Virus record (IMG/VR): IMGVR_UViG_3300035698_000602
Location: 1 to 46,193 of that record
Reading direction: 5' to 3' (one strand)
DNA: 46,193 bases
From: a virus
Shown piece by piece: positions 6,534 to 14,592 of this stretch; the stretch's first letter is position 1, and each line of letters opens with the position of its first letter. The notes under the pieces were generated by a model. It was not told the DNA's origin. It saw nothing but the letters and a program-made list of their open reading frames with translations, and made no database searches. Position numbers and translations under genes: made by a program.

Positions 6534-7367
6534 ATGAATACGCTTAAAGAGGCAATCCACGCAACGGAGACTGTCGAGTGGGCTGGGTCTGCGTGGGGCA
6601 AGACTGCGGCTCGGTACGCGTGGGACCTTCAGGTGTTCACCAGTGACGACTACAACAACGTCCTACTGGCGGACATCAGTACACAGAACTTGGACCGCTG
6701 GCTCGCTGAGTACCCGAACGCCTCACCGGCCACGCAGAACCGGCGCCTCGCGGCAATCTCCAAGTGTTACACTGTCGCGAAGCAGCGGGGATACGATGGC
6801 CGGGTGCCATACTTCCCACGTAAGAAGGAGCCACCCCATCGCGTCCGGTGGGTCTCACGGCAGGAGGAGTTCCGTATGTGTAACCTCCTCAGGCTCACGT
6901 CAAACGAAATGCCCGCGATCTTCATACTCCTCGTGGACACTGGGATGCGGTACGGTGAGCTGAAACGGCTACGCGTGACCGATTTGAACTGGGACACCGG
7001 AATGCTGACGATCCGTGAGGCCAAGGGCGGTAAGCCCCGCTCAGTTCCAATGACCGAACGCGTTAAAAACATAATGAATGTGGTGAATGACCCCAAACCA
7101 CTACATTCGCGGAACCTAGCCGCATTCCCTCGTGCTTGGAAGAAGGCGCGGAGTGCTATGGGGCTGCGGAAGGACATGGCGTTCGTGCCTCACGTCCTCC
7201 GGCACACCTACGCATCGCGGCTGGTCTCAGCCGGGGTGCCACTCAAGGTAATACAAGAGCTGCTCGGACATGCCGACATCAAGATGACGCTGCGCTACGC
7301 TCATCTTGCCCCTTCCAACTTCGACGTGGCGCTCAACGCTCTGGAGGATTTCAACAATGGCGATTAA
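6534..7367 (+). CDS. int: Tyrosine site-specific recombinase (integrase)
   Basis: This encodes 277 aa, close to XerC/D size. An N-terminal SAM-like DNA-binding region (1-100) is followed by the catalytic domain with all expected residues: R139 (GMRYGEL), a Lys in the beta-hairpin (K164 or K167, AKGGK), H220-x-x-R223 (HVLRH), H246 (LLGHAD) and the nucleophile Y255 (LRYAHL). It would catalyse integration or resolution at a pair of sites. It is placed just upstream of RNA polymerase, as in integrase-carrying marine T7-like phages. The gene contains palindrome site 6 and one copy of the 25-bp repeat (codons 186-194). No excisionase or repressor is recognised nearby. Confidence 0.95.
   Translation: MNTLKEAIHATETVEWAGSAWGKTAARYAWDLQVFTSDDYNNVLLADISTQNLDRWLAEYPNASPATQNRRLAAISKCYTVAKQRGYDGRVPYFPRKKEPPHRVRWVSRQEEFRMCNLLRLTSNEMPAIFILLVDTGMRYGELKRLRVTDLNWDTGMLTIREAKGGKPRSVPMTERVKNIMNVVNDPKPLHSRNLAAFPRAWKKARSAMGLRKDMAFVPHVLRHTYASRLVSAGVPLKVIQELLGHADIKMTLRYAHLAPSNFDVALNALEDFNNGD
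6960..6987. promoter_or_regulatory. 28-bp palindrome family, site 6 (inside integrase)
   Basis: Contains ACGCGTGACCGATTTGA in codons for LRVTDLN of the integrase. The left arm is weak. It is 370 bases before the next gene start, so it could act on the small genes downstream or on int itself. Confidence 0.5.
7090..7114. repeat. 25-bp repeat, copy 2, inside the integrase gene
   Basis: It matches 191-215 at 24 of 25 bases in the same orientation, with the single change at 7102. It encodes DPKPLHSRN between the catalytic Lys and the HxxR box of the integrase. Strand exchange here would cut the integrase gene in two. Confidence 0.6.
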
Positions 7368-7632
7368 GGAGAAAGACATACAGGCGCTCGCCACGGCATA
7401 CCGCAGTCGTAAGTCTGTGGTGTCGCTGTTGGCGATACTGGGTGACAAGCATATTAACTGGGTGGCGATCACCGTCGCGCAGAGCGAGCATCACTTAGAT
7501 GTGAACAGCTCCACACGTCGCGGGTACAATACGACGTTGTCCCCGGAGGTCGTCCAAACGCTGCGGATCATGTGGGAGAACGAAGTTGTGGCTCTCAACC
7601 TCAAGATCGTCCTGTTGGGCGGGGAGGTATAG
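7357..7632 (+). CDS. Small hypothetical protein
   Basis: This encodes 91 aa from ATG 7357, 11 bases inside the end of the integrase gene, with GGAGG 8 bases upstream. The protein (MAIKEKDIQALATAYRSRKS...) is predicted helical and may contain a helix-turn-helix-like pair (KSVVSLLAILG then WVAITVAQSE). No firm family. Because it directly follows the integrase it is a place to look for a DNA-binding accessory factor, but this is speculation. Confidence 0.65.
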   Translation: MAIKEKDIQALATAYRSRKSVVSLLAILGDKHINWVAITVAQSEHHLDVNSSTRRGYNTTLSPEVVQTLRIMWENEVVALNLKIVLLGGEV

Positions 7633-7935
7633 ATGCGTCGCGCTGGGTTTCTCCCCGGTCAGCGCTTCATGCATGAGCTGGAGGCTGACCAAGAGATTGA
7701 CAAACAATTGGCGCAGACGCGTGGTGCCTACATCCCCGAGGAGGCTTTGATGAGGGCTAGCACGACTGACATTAACAACATGGCGGACCGATGGACTGCC
7801 ATCGCGGACAAGATGGACGCCGTACAGAGTGGCGTTGACGCCGACACCGACCAGCGTACGGTGTACCGTATCAAGGGCACGCTCAAGTATATGGAAATCC
7901 TTATGAGGGAGTTAGAAGTAAATGGCAAGGTTTGA
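7633..7935 (+). CDS. Small hypothetical protein
   Basis: This encodes 100 aa starting immediately after the previous stop, with a strong GGGGAGG site. It is acidic to neutral and mainly helical (ADQEIDKQLAQTRGAY, TVYRIKGTLKYMEILMREL). No family recognised. It is coupled to the next gene by a 14-base overlap. Confidence 0.65.
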   Translation: MRRAGFLPGQRFMHELEADQEIDKQLAQTRGAYIPEEALMRASTTDINNMADRWTAIADKMDAVQSGVDADTDQRTVYRIKGTLKYMEILMRELEVNGKV

Positions 7936-8104
7936 TCTACGGAAATCCCCAGTGGACGGAATGATCCGCAAGTGGGAGAAGGTGATGGCGTCCTCTATAG
8001 CGGGGATGCTGGATGAACCCGAAGACGCGGAGCATGGTTGGGACTACGAAGTCTGGGTCGTGACGGGTGTATTCAAGACGCGGAAGGAAGTGTTTCGCAG
8101 GTGA
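7922..8104 (+). CDS. Small hypothetical protein
   Basis: This encodes 60 aa, MARFDLRKSPVDGMIRKWE to KTRKEVFRR. ATG 7922 lies 14 bases inside the previous gene behind GGGAG. No family or membrane segment seen. The position just before RNA polymerase is typical of variable small early genes. Confidence 0.55.
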   Translation: MARFDLRKSPVDGMIRKWEKVMASSIAGMLDEPEDAEHGWDYEVWVVTGVFKTRKEVFRR

Positions 8105-8277
8105 CCACGACCTACAGTATATGCTACCACACCGCGAACCGCCCAAGGACGGAGCCGATTCTAGCGATGATGGAGTGTGAGGATCACGTGGGTCCAGAGA
8201 AGGTGGTCGCGGACTTCCTTCAGGCCGGGGCTCACGTGATATGGCTGATGAAGATGCCGAACCCGGTATCACACTAG
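8101..8277 (+). CDS. Small hypothetical protein
   Basis: This encodes 58 aa from a GTG that overlaps the previous stop (GTGA). The sequence starts VTTTYSICYHTANRP and ends MPNPVSH. The start is chosen on the overlap alone, and the frame also stays open further upstream. No function can be assigned. Confidence 0.45.
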   Translation: MTTTYSICYHTANRPRTEPILAMMECEDHVGPEKVVADFLQAGAHVIWLMKMPNPVSH

Positions 8278-8288
8278 AGGAGAATAAG

Positions 8289-10748
8289 ATGGACAACCGC
8301 GCACGACAGAGAGACCTTGAGATCACTTCGGTTCAGATCGGAGTCGATAGGTACAATGCTGGCCTGACCACGTCTCGTGACAATGGGACGGAGTGGGATG
8401 GTGGCGCTGGTGCCGAGTTGATTGCCCGCATGATGATCAAGATGATCCCGGCGGTAGCGGAACACCAGAAGTCTGCACGCAAATACATTGTGTCCGCGCA
8501 GACTTCTGGTCGTAGGCTGAGCGGTTGGGAGTTACCGATGGCGCTCAGTGACCCGGCAGCGATGGCGTACATCGCCATTCGGACCGTACTGACCCCGGAC
8601 ACCCGTGGGCTCGTCGGTCAGAAGCACGCGACAGCGCGTCGCATCGGTCACGTCGCCAATCAGGAGCTACGCTGGAAGGAACTCCGCTCCGCAGAGCGGG
8701 AACGTGCCGCAGCGGCTCCTCCCAACCGGCTCGCCTACATGAAGAAGTCCGTCAAGAAGATCAACCCCAAGTCGCTCGCCAAGTGGCTGCGACGGATGGA
8801 CGATCTGACGACGACTGTCTGGACCTCGGAACAAACACTTCGCCTCGGTCTGGAATTGATGGGGCTGCTCGCTCAGTCTTGTGACGAGTTCGTCACCGTT
8901 GAGAAGACCATCACCCATGCTGGACAACGTAGCGCAGTCCGCACGGTGACGACAGTCGTCCTCCGCCCTGAAGTCCTCGCCGGACTAGATGATCAGTATC
9001 AGCGTCGTGCCTTATCCAGTCCGTGGATCAGGCCGATGGTGTGTCCTCCTGATCCGTGGGTCCGCATGGAGGATGGGTACGTCGGCGGATTTCTGTCTAC
9101 CCCGACCACGCTGCTGAAGGAAGGCGTCGGACGGGGGGCTGACCCTGACGGGACCTCCTCGGTCCCTTCGGTGTGTCTTGCTGCGATCAACGCTGTAGCT
9201 GGGACAGCGTGGCGCATCAATGACGGTGTGCGTTCCATAGCCACCATCGCTGTTGATAAGGGGGTGGAGGAGGTACTGCCAGTGACCCCGGTTAAACCTC
9301 TACCCCCCAAGTTGAGCCCTGACGTCTGGGCCACCATGGCTCCGAAGGCTCGCGTCAAGTGGAGCGGAAGCATTCGCGAGATACACGACTCCAACAATCG
9401 AGAGGCAGCGAAGCGGGGTGCGCTCGCTCGTGTCCTCCTGATTGCTCACGACTTCAAGGACGAGGAGGCAATCTACTTTCCCCACGCGTTCGACTTCCGG
9501 GGCCGTATGTATCCCCTCCCGCAAGACCTACACCCTCAGGCCACTGACTTCGGTAAGGCACTGCTCACGTTCGCTGACGCTGTCCCCCTCGGGCCGACGG
9601 GGCTGACGTGGCTGGTGTACCATGTGGCGGGGACGTATGGCATGGATAAGATGTCACGGGATGACCAGCGGGCGTGGCTCATGGAGCATCTGGACGAGAT
9701 CGCCAGCGTGGCGCAAGACCCGTTCGGTGCTGGCTTTGAGTTCTGGTGTGCGGCTGACTCTCCGTGGCAGTTCCTCGCAGCGGCTCGGGAGATCGAGGCG
9801 GCGTTCGCGTACGCTGATGGCCCGACTGCGTACCCGTCGTCCCTGCCTGTCGCAGTGGACGGCTCGTGTAACGGCATCCAGCACCTCTCCGCGATGGGGC
9901 TGGACCCAGTGGGCGCCGAAGCTACGAACCTGACGTGTGACCCGGAACGCCGGGACATCTACCAGATCGTGGCGGACAAGGTGGACGAGCATGTGAAACT
10001 CAAGGCACACCCTGACTTCAAACATCACGACAATCACGTGGTGGCGCAAGGCTGGGTGGGCAAGGTCACTCGCAAGACTGTGAAGCGCGGGGTGATGACA
10101 ACACCCTACGGCGTGACCCGGATCGGGATGCGTGATCAGTTGATGGCGGAGAAGTTCACCACTGATGTCAAGGAGGCGAACTACCTCCGCGACCTGATGT
10201 TCGACGCCATCGCAGATACGGTGGTCAAGGGCCGGGAGATCATGGACTGGTTGCAGGACAACGTGACCATCATCGCTGCGAACGACCGACCTATCTCATG
10301 GACGGCACCCTCGGGCTTCCGGGTGTTCCAGCATTACCTGACCCCCACACGCAAGCGGCTCTACACGCTGATCGGATCAACCTACCTGTGGGAACTCACA
10401 CCCTCGTCAGCAATCAACAAGGGAAAGATGAAGACGTCCATTGCACCGAACGTGATTCACTCGTTCGACGCGGCGCATATGGTCTTAACAATTGAGGAGG
10501 CGCACAAGGTCGGGATCAACTCGTTCTCGATGATACACGACAGCTTCGGCTGTCATGCGGCGCACATGGAGCAGTTCTTGTTCATCACGCGTAATGAGTT
10601 CGTTAAGATTTACCAAGAGGACTGGTTCAGTACCCTGCAATGGGAGTTCCAGCAGTCAGCGGGCGTGGGCGTACCGCTGATCTCACCACCCGAACGAGGC
10701 GACTTCGACATCACTGAAGTCAACGACGCCGAGTTCTTCTTCGCCTAA
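8289..10748 (+). CDS. T7-type single-subunit DNA-directed RNA polymerase
   Basis: This encodes 819 aa (T7 gp1 is 883). ATG 8289 is taken because GAGGAG lies just upstream. An earlier in-frame ATG at 8241 overlaps the previous gene. Conserved blocks match T7 gp1: FDFRGRMYPLPQDLHPQ, D524 in DGSCNGIQHLSAM (T7 D537), K599 and Y607 in RKTVKRGVMTTPYGV (T7 K631 and Y639, same spacing) and D751 in MIHDSFGCHA (T7 D812). It ends AEFFFA, the equivalent of T7's C-terminal FAFA foot. It transcribes the middle and late genes from phage promoters and defines the phage as T7-like. The specificity loop region is divergent, so T7 promoters are not expected. Confidence 0.98.
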   Translation: MDNRARQRDLEITSVQIGVDRYNAGLTTSRDNGTEWDGGAGAELIARMMIKMIPAVAEHQKSARKYIVSAQTSGRRLSGWELPMALSDPAAMAYIAIRTVLTPDTRGLVGQKHATARRIGHVANQELRWKELRSAERERAAAAPPNRLAYMKKSVKKINPKSLAKWLRRMDDLTTTVWTSEQTLRLGLELMGLLAQSCDEFVTVEKTITHAGQRSAVRTVTTVVLRPEVLAGLDDQYQRRALSSPWIRPMVCPPDPWVRMEDGYVGGFLSTPTTLLKEGVGRGADPDGTSSVPSVCLAAINAVAGTAWRINDGVRSIATIAVDKGVEEVLPVTPVKPLPPKLSPDVWATMAPKARVKWSGSIREIHDSNNREAAKRGALARVLLIAHDFKDEEAIYFPHAFDFRGRMYPLPQDLHPQATDFGKALLTFADAVPLGPTGLTWLVYHVAGTYGMDKMSRDDQRAWLMEHLDEIASVAQDPFGAGFEFWCAADSPWQFLAAAREIEAAFAYADGPTAYPSSLPVAVDGSCNGIQHLSAMGLDPVGAEATNLTCDPERRDIYQIVADKVDEHVKLKAHPDFKHHDNHVVAQGWVGKVTRKTVKRGVMTTPYGVTRIGMRDQLMAEKFTTDVKEANYLRDLMFDAIADTVVKGREIMDWLQDNVTIIAANDRPISWTAPSGFRVFQHYLTPTRKRLYTLIGSTYLWELTPSSAINKGKMKTSIAPNVIHSFDAAHMVLTIEEAHKVGINSFSMIHDSFGCHAAHMEQFLFITRNEFVKIYQEDWFSTLQWEFQQSAGVGVPLISPPERGDFDITEVNDAEFFFA

Positions 10749-10772
10749 AAGGGTCACGCGTGACCGATTTGA
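10745..10772. promoter_or_regulatory. 28-bp palindrome family, site 7
   Basis: GGTCACGCGTGACCGATTTGA is a complete right half and centre. The site begins at the stop of the RNA polymerase gene and ends 18 bases before the SSB start, where T7 has class II promoters. Confidence 0.65.
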
Positions 10773-10790
10773 AACTATCAGGAGAGACGA

Positions 10791-11429
10791 ATGGCTAAAA
10801 CGAAATTGCCGATTGAAGTTTCCGTCAAGGGCGTAGCTGCGTACTCGTGGGTGTACAAACCCGATACGAAGTTCGCCAAGAAGGGTGAGGATGGCAAGTA
10901 CAAACTGTCGGTCGTCTTTCAGAAGGATGACATCGACGATCTCGTCGCCCGCATCAACGGAGGCTCTGACGCAATCAGCGGACGTGAGTGGATGGAGCGC
11001 ATCATGCGTGCCCATGAAGACGCGGACGGTGATGCGAGTAACGCGCCCATCAAGGACGGTGACAAGCCGGTTGATAAGAAGGGTAAGGCGAAGGACGTCG
11101 TCGAGGAGTTCCGTGGTACGTACATGGCGAACTTCAAGTCCGGGTATCAGCCGCAGACGGTTGACTCCAAGAAGAACGACCTCCCGGCCAAGGTGAAGAT
11201 CATGTCCGGCGATGTCGTGAAGGTTGCTTTCCGCCCGAACGTGTTCGACGGCGGCGTCAATCTGTACATGAATGCGATCATGCTGATCGAGAAGAACGCC
11301 TCAGGCGGCGGGGCAGACGCATTCGGTGACGACGAAGAAGGCTACGTGGCTGACGCCAGTGCTGCCGACGCGTTCGGTGGCGACGACGGTGACGACGACG
11401 GCAAGTCTTCGAGTAATGGCGACTACTAA
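10791..11429 (+). CDS. Single-stranded DNA-binding protein (T7 gp2.5-like)
   Basis: This encodes 212 aa (T7 gp2.5 is 232) with an OB-fold-like N-terminal region (about 1-165: VKGVAAYSWVYKPDTKF, YKLSVVFQKDDID) and a strongly acidic tail (FGDDEEG to GGDDGDDDGKSSSNGDY). Such tails contact the polymerase and helicase, and T7's ends in an aromatic residue as this one does (Tyr here). It lies directly after RNA polymerase and begins the replication operon. Recognition rests on tail, size and position, and on general similarity to gp2.5-like proteins of related phages. Confidence 0.85.
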   Translation: MAKTKLPIEVSVKGVAAYSWVYKPDTKFAKKGEDGKYKLSVVFQKDDIDDLVARINGGSDAISGREWMERIMRAHEDADGDASNAPIKDGDKPVDKKGKAKDVVEEFRGTYMANFKSGYQPQTVDSKKNDLPAKVKIMSGDVVKVAFRPNVFDGGVNLYMNAIMLIEKNASGGGADAFGDDEEGYVADASAADAFGGDDGDDDGKSSSNGDY

Positions 11430-11874
11430 ACTGGTCGAGCAGACGGACGAGGGGTGGGACATCACTGTCCCACTCCCGCCTGTCCCCGCGTCTCGACCGC
11501 GAGTAACACGATGGGGAACGTACTACCTCAAGACGTATGCCACTTGGAAGGAAGAAGCCGAGCGTCTGTTAGAGGAGTTCTCCGTTCCCGATTTGTTCAC
11601 CGGCCCAGTTTTTACGGTGACGGCCTTTGAGGTCAAGCGCCCGAAGAAACTGACACGACCACACCCTCACCCTGATCTGGATAACTTTGAGAAGGCTATC
11701 TTCGACGCCGTCTCCAAGTCCGAGTGCCTGTGGCACGACGACGACCAGATCGTTGCGGCTCTGTCGTATAAGAAATACGCTGATCCGGGTGAGGAACCAC
11801 AGACGAAGCTACATGTTCAAGAGTTCCTTGGGTTCAAGCCCATGGTCCACACCTTGATGCAACGGTACGGATAA
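11416..11874 (+). CDS. RusA-like Holliday junction resolvase
   Basis: This encodes 152 aa, starting 14 bases inside the SSB gene. The core HPDLDNFEKAIFDAV gives D87, D89, N90 and K93, and the downstream HDDDQI gives D108-D110, matching the three catalytic aspartates and lysine of RusA. The N-terminus (VPLPPVPASRPRVTRWG) is also typical. RusA resolves branched DNA. In T7 the same map position holds endonuclease I (gp3), so this is a functional replacement by an unrelated nuclease. It should debranch replicated concatemers before packaging and aid recombination. Confidence 0.9.
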   Translation: MATTKLVEQTDEGWDITVPLPPVPASRPRVTRWGTYYLKTYATWKEEAERLLEEFSVPDLFTGPVFTVTAFEVKRPKKLTRPHPHPDLDNFEKAIFDAVSKSECLWHDDDQIVAALSYKKYADPGEEPQTKLHVQEFLGFKPMVHTLMQRYG

Positions 11875-11891
11875 CCCTATAGGAGAGAGAC

Positions 11892-12101
11892 ATGAGAACC
11901 ATTATTGAATTTATCTTCGGCGTAAAAAGCACAGCCACCGTGTTGGTGAAATTTGAGCGCGCCATCCGCGATCTTCGGGCCATCGAGACTCGGTCTGAAG
12001 CGAACATCGCACGGCTCGAAGGCAAGCTCGCTGAACAGATCGCTGAGAACCGTCGCGCCACGGCTGTCGCTGACAGTATCTCCGCGCTTATTGACGCGTA
12101 G
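11892..12101 (+). CDS. Small coiled-coil protein
   Basis: This encodes 69 aa behind a strong AGGAGA site. The first 20 residues are hydrophobic (TIIEFIFGVKSTATVLV), followed by a heptad-like helix (IRDLRAIETRSEANIARLEGKLAEQIAENRR). No family recognised. It sits between the resolvase and the primase-helicase. Confidence 0.65.
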   Translation: MRTIIEFIFGVKSTATVLVKFERAIRDLRAIETRSEANIARLEGKLAEQIAENRRATAVADSISALIDA

Positions 12102-12104
12102 TCT

Positions 12105-13703
12105 TTGAGCCAGTTCTCTGAGACGCACCTCCCCTGCCCCGACTGCAATAGCTCGGACGCCCTGTCAGTTTATGATAGCGGCGTCCGTCAGTGCTTTGCG
12201 TGTGGGGTGATCACTCCACCTGAGGGGAGTGAGCGGGGAGAGCGCGAGGAGTCGTCAGGAACGCCACTACTGACACACCTTGACTTCATCCCGCTGACCA
12301 AGCGGAAGTTAACGCAGGAGACGTGCAAGAAGTACGGCTACGGTATCTACGGCGGGGATCAGGTTGCCCCGTACTACGACGACAGCGGGCGCATGGTAGC
12401 CCAGAAGGTGCGCCGGGCGAACAAGTCCTTCGCATGGACTGGGGACTCAAGCAACATCGGTCTGTTCGGCCAGCAGTTAGCGCGAGTGGCGGGCAAGATG
12501 ATCGTGATCACTGAAGGTGAGATCGACGCCATGTCTGTGTTCCAAGCGATGGGCTCAACGTGGCCGGTCCTCTCTGTCCCCAACGGGGCACAGTCAGCCC
12601 GGTCAGCGCTCAAGGCGCAGCTTGAATTTCTAAACGTCTACGACAAGGTGATCCTCTGCTTCGATAACGACGAGGCTGGACAGAACGCCGTCGCAGAATG
12701 TACCGAGCTGTTCACGCCGGGCAAGGTAGCCATCGCCAACCTCGGTGGCTTCAAGGATGCGAACGACTTGTTGCTCGACGACCCGTCGGCACTGCGGACT
12801 GCGATCTGGGAAGCCAAGGTGTGGCGCCCTGATGGTGTGATCAACATGGCTGACATGAAGGAGCGTGTGAAGAAGCCGCTCAACATGGGACATCCGTACC
12901 CATGGGCCGGACTGAACGACATCCTCTACGGGTATCGTGAAGGTGAGCTGATCACGTGGACTGCGGGGACGGGCGTCGGGAAGACAGCCGTCGTCTCCGA
13001 GCTGGTCTACGACATGGTACTGAATGACGTGCCAGCCGGGATCATCTACCTTGAGGAAGGGATCGACCGCGCTGGTAAGCGCATCGTCGGGCTGCACCTC
13101 AATCAGCCGCTCCACCTCCCCTCCGCTGAGTACACGGACGAGGAGTTTGATACAGCGTGGGACGAAACGCTGGGCAAGGGAACGCTCTTTGCCTACGATC
13201 ACTTTGGCTCGCTGGACGAGGAAGTCCTGACGAACCGGATACGCTACATGATCAAGGGGCTGGGATGCAAGGTCATCATCCTCGATCACGTGAGCATGGT
13301 AGTGTCAGGCGCCGACCTCGACTCTGACGAGCGTCGGATGCTGGATCACATCGTCACCACGCTGGTGTCCATCGCGCAGGAGACAGGCACCACGATCCAT
13401 ATGGTGTCCCATCTGCGTCGGCCACAGGGGCAGGGGTCACACGAGGAGGGGCGACAGGTTTCGTTGTCCCATCTACGTGGTACTCAGGCCATCGCTCAAC
13501 TCAGTCACGCGGTCATCGCTCTTGAGCGGGACCAGCAAGCGGACACTGAGGAGGAGCGGAACATGACGACCATCCGGGTGCTGAAGAACAGGTACGCGGG
13601 GATCACAGGGGTGGCGTGCAAGCTGCGCTACCACCAAGACACTGGCAGACTGTCCGTCGTGGACGAGGCGGTTGATGCTATGTCATCTGAGGAGGACTAC
13701 TAA
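12105..13703 (+). CDS. DNA primase-helicase (T7 gp4-like)
   Basis: This encodes 532 aa (T7 gp4A is 566). The start is TTG, 3 bases after the previous stop, and the first ATG is too far in to keep the zinc motif. Domains in order: zinc-binding C-P-D-C and C-F-A-C (residues 11-33), TOPRIM primase with VITEGEIDAM and LCFDNDEAG, then the RecA-like hexameric helicase with Walker A GTGVGKTAVV, YLEEG, Walker B VIILDHVSMVV and the GRQVSLSHLRGTQAIAQLSH block. It ends SSEEDY, an acidic aromatic tail like T7's polymerase-binding end. It unwinds DNA and primes the lagging strand. Confidence 0.96.
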   Translation: MSQFSETHLPCPDCNSSDALSVYDSGVRQCFACGVITPPEGSERGEREESSGTPLLTHLDFIPLTKRKLTQETCKKYGYGIYGGDQVAPYYDDSGRMVAQKVRRANKSFAWTGDSSNIGLFGQQLARVAGKMIVITEGEIDAMSVFQAMGSTWPVLSVPNGAQSARSALKAQLEFLNVYDKVILCFDNDEAGQNAVAECTELFTPGKVAIANLGGFKDANDLLLDDPSALRTAIWEAKVWRPDGVINMADMKERVKKPLNMGHPYPWAGLNDILYGYREGELITWTAGTGVGKTAVVSELVYDMVLNDVPAGIIYLEEGIDRAGKRIVGLHLNQPLHLPSAEYTDEEFDTAWDETLGKGTLFAYDHFGSLDEEVLTNRIRYMIKGLGCKVIILDHVSMVVSGADLDSDERRMLDHIVTTLVSIAQETGTTIHMVSHLRRPQGQGSHEEGRQVSLSHLRGTQAIAQLSHAVIALERDQQADTEEERNMTTIRVLKNRYAGITGVACKLRYHQDTGRLSVVDEAVDAMSSEEDY

Positions 13704-13927
13704 TGTCTGAACTACAACGTATCGTAACCCCGGACTACTTCGAGCAGCTCACGGAGGATGAAATTAAAATCGCTGACGAGCTGTTCAACCTGATCCGGCT
13801 CGCGGAGCTGACGGCGGAGCGGACAGCAATGTCTGCCATCGCTGTGTTCATCCGAAACTTCTTGGCTGACGACGAGCGAGACGCGACCGTCGCAGCTCAG
13901 GCAACCATGCGAGAACTCGATCTATGA
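13703..13927 (+). CDS. Small hypothetical protein
   Basis: This encodes 74 aa. The start overlaps the primase-helicase stop (TAATG) and its end overlaps the HNH gene (ATGA). It is acidic and mostly helical (ELQRIVTPDYFEQLTEDEI, LIRLAELTAERTAMSAI). No family recognised. Confidence 0.7.
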   Translation: MSELQRIVTPDYFEQLTEDEIKIADELFNLIRLAELTAERTAMSAIAVFIRNFLADDERDATVAAQATMRELDL

Positions 13928-14571
13928 GCGTACGTCAATCCCCTGACAACCCCGGTCGCGCTCGTGCCCGTTTGCGGTTCACTGCCGAGCGAGCTGCCGC
14001 GATGCGGAAGTTCAACCTGTCGTCCATCGACTTCCAGAACTTGACAACCGAGGAGCGCAAGGAGTGCCGTGACGAAGTGCGTGAAGCGGGGAACGTGATC
14101 ACCTTTCCCAAGCCCGCCTACACTCCGGGCGCCGCACCCGTGACCACCAAACGACATGGCGTCACCACCACCACCCGCCCCGGACAAGCGGCATTCCGCC
14201 GTGCTGTCCTCAAGCGGGACGAGCGGTGCGTCGTGACGGGAACGCCGACCGGCTCCTACATCTACGCGAAGGGGAAGCGTCGCTCGCTGATCCACGCGGC
14301 GCACATCAAGCCCGTCATCAAGTGTAAGGACGGCCAGTACTGGGACTTGAACAACGGTCTCACCATGCGGGCTGACATCCATCAAGCCTTCGACGCCGCG
14401 CTGTTCACTATCGGGGAACACGGGCAGATCATACCGTCCCGGTACGTGGACCCGGACCACTACCCGGAGAGCCTCGACGGAGAGCTTGAGATCACTGGCG
14501 GGATGCGGTCGTACCTCGCAGATCACCGAGCGTGGGCCATGAAGAACTGGAACCGCTGGGCGTTTTCGTAA
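13924..14571 (+). CDS. HNH endonuclease (HNH_2 type)
   Basis: This encodes 215 aa. The N-terminal 90 residues are basic and Pro/Thr-rich. Residues about 91-160 form the nuclease: FRRAVLKRDERCVVTG, then HAAHIKP (H124, H127), NNGLTMRADIH (N144, H153) and FDAALFTI. This is the AAHI-NGL-H-FD pattern of the restriction-type HNH_2 family, which uses a metal to cut DNA. It could be a free-standing homing nuclease, a host DNA-degrading enzyme or a nickase. It sits in a coupled operon, which argues for integration into the replication programme rather than a lone invader. Confidence 0.88.
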   Translation: MSVRQSPDNPGRARARLRFTAERAAAMRKFNLSSIDFQNLTTEERKECRDEVREAGNVITFPKPAYTPGAAPVTTKRHGVTTTTRPGQAAFRRAVLKRDERCVVTGTPTGSYIYAKGKRRSLIHAAHIKPVIKCKDGQYWDLNNGLTMRADIHQAFDAALFTIGEHGQIIPSRYVDPDHYPESLDGELEITGGMRSYLADHRAWAMKNWNRWAFS

Positions 14572-14592
14572 CATCAACACAGGAGAACTAGC

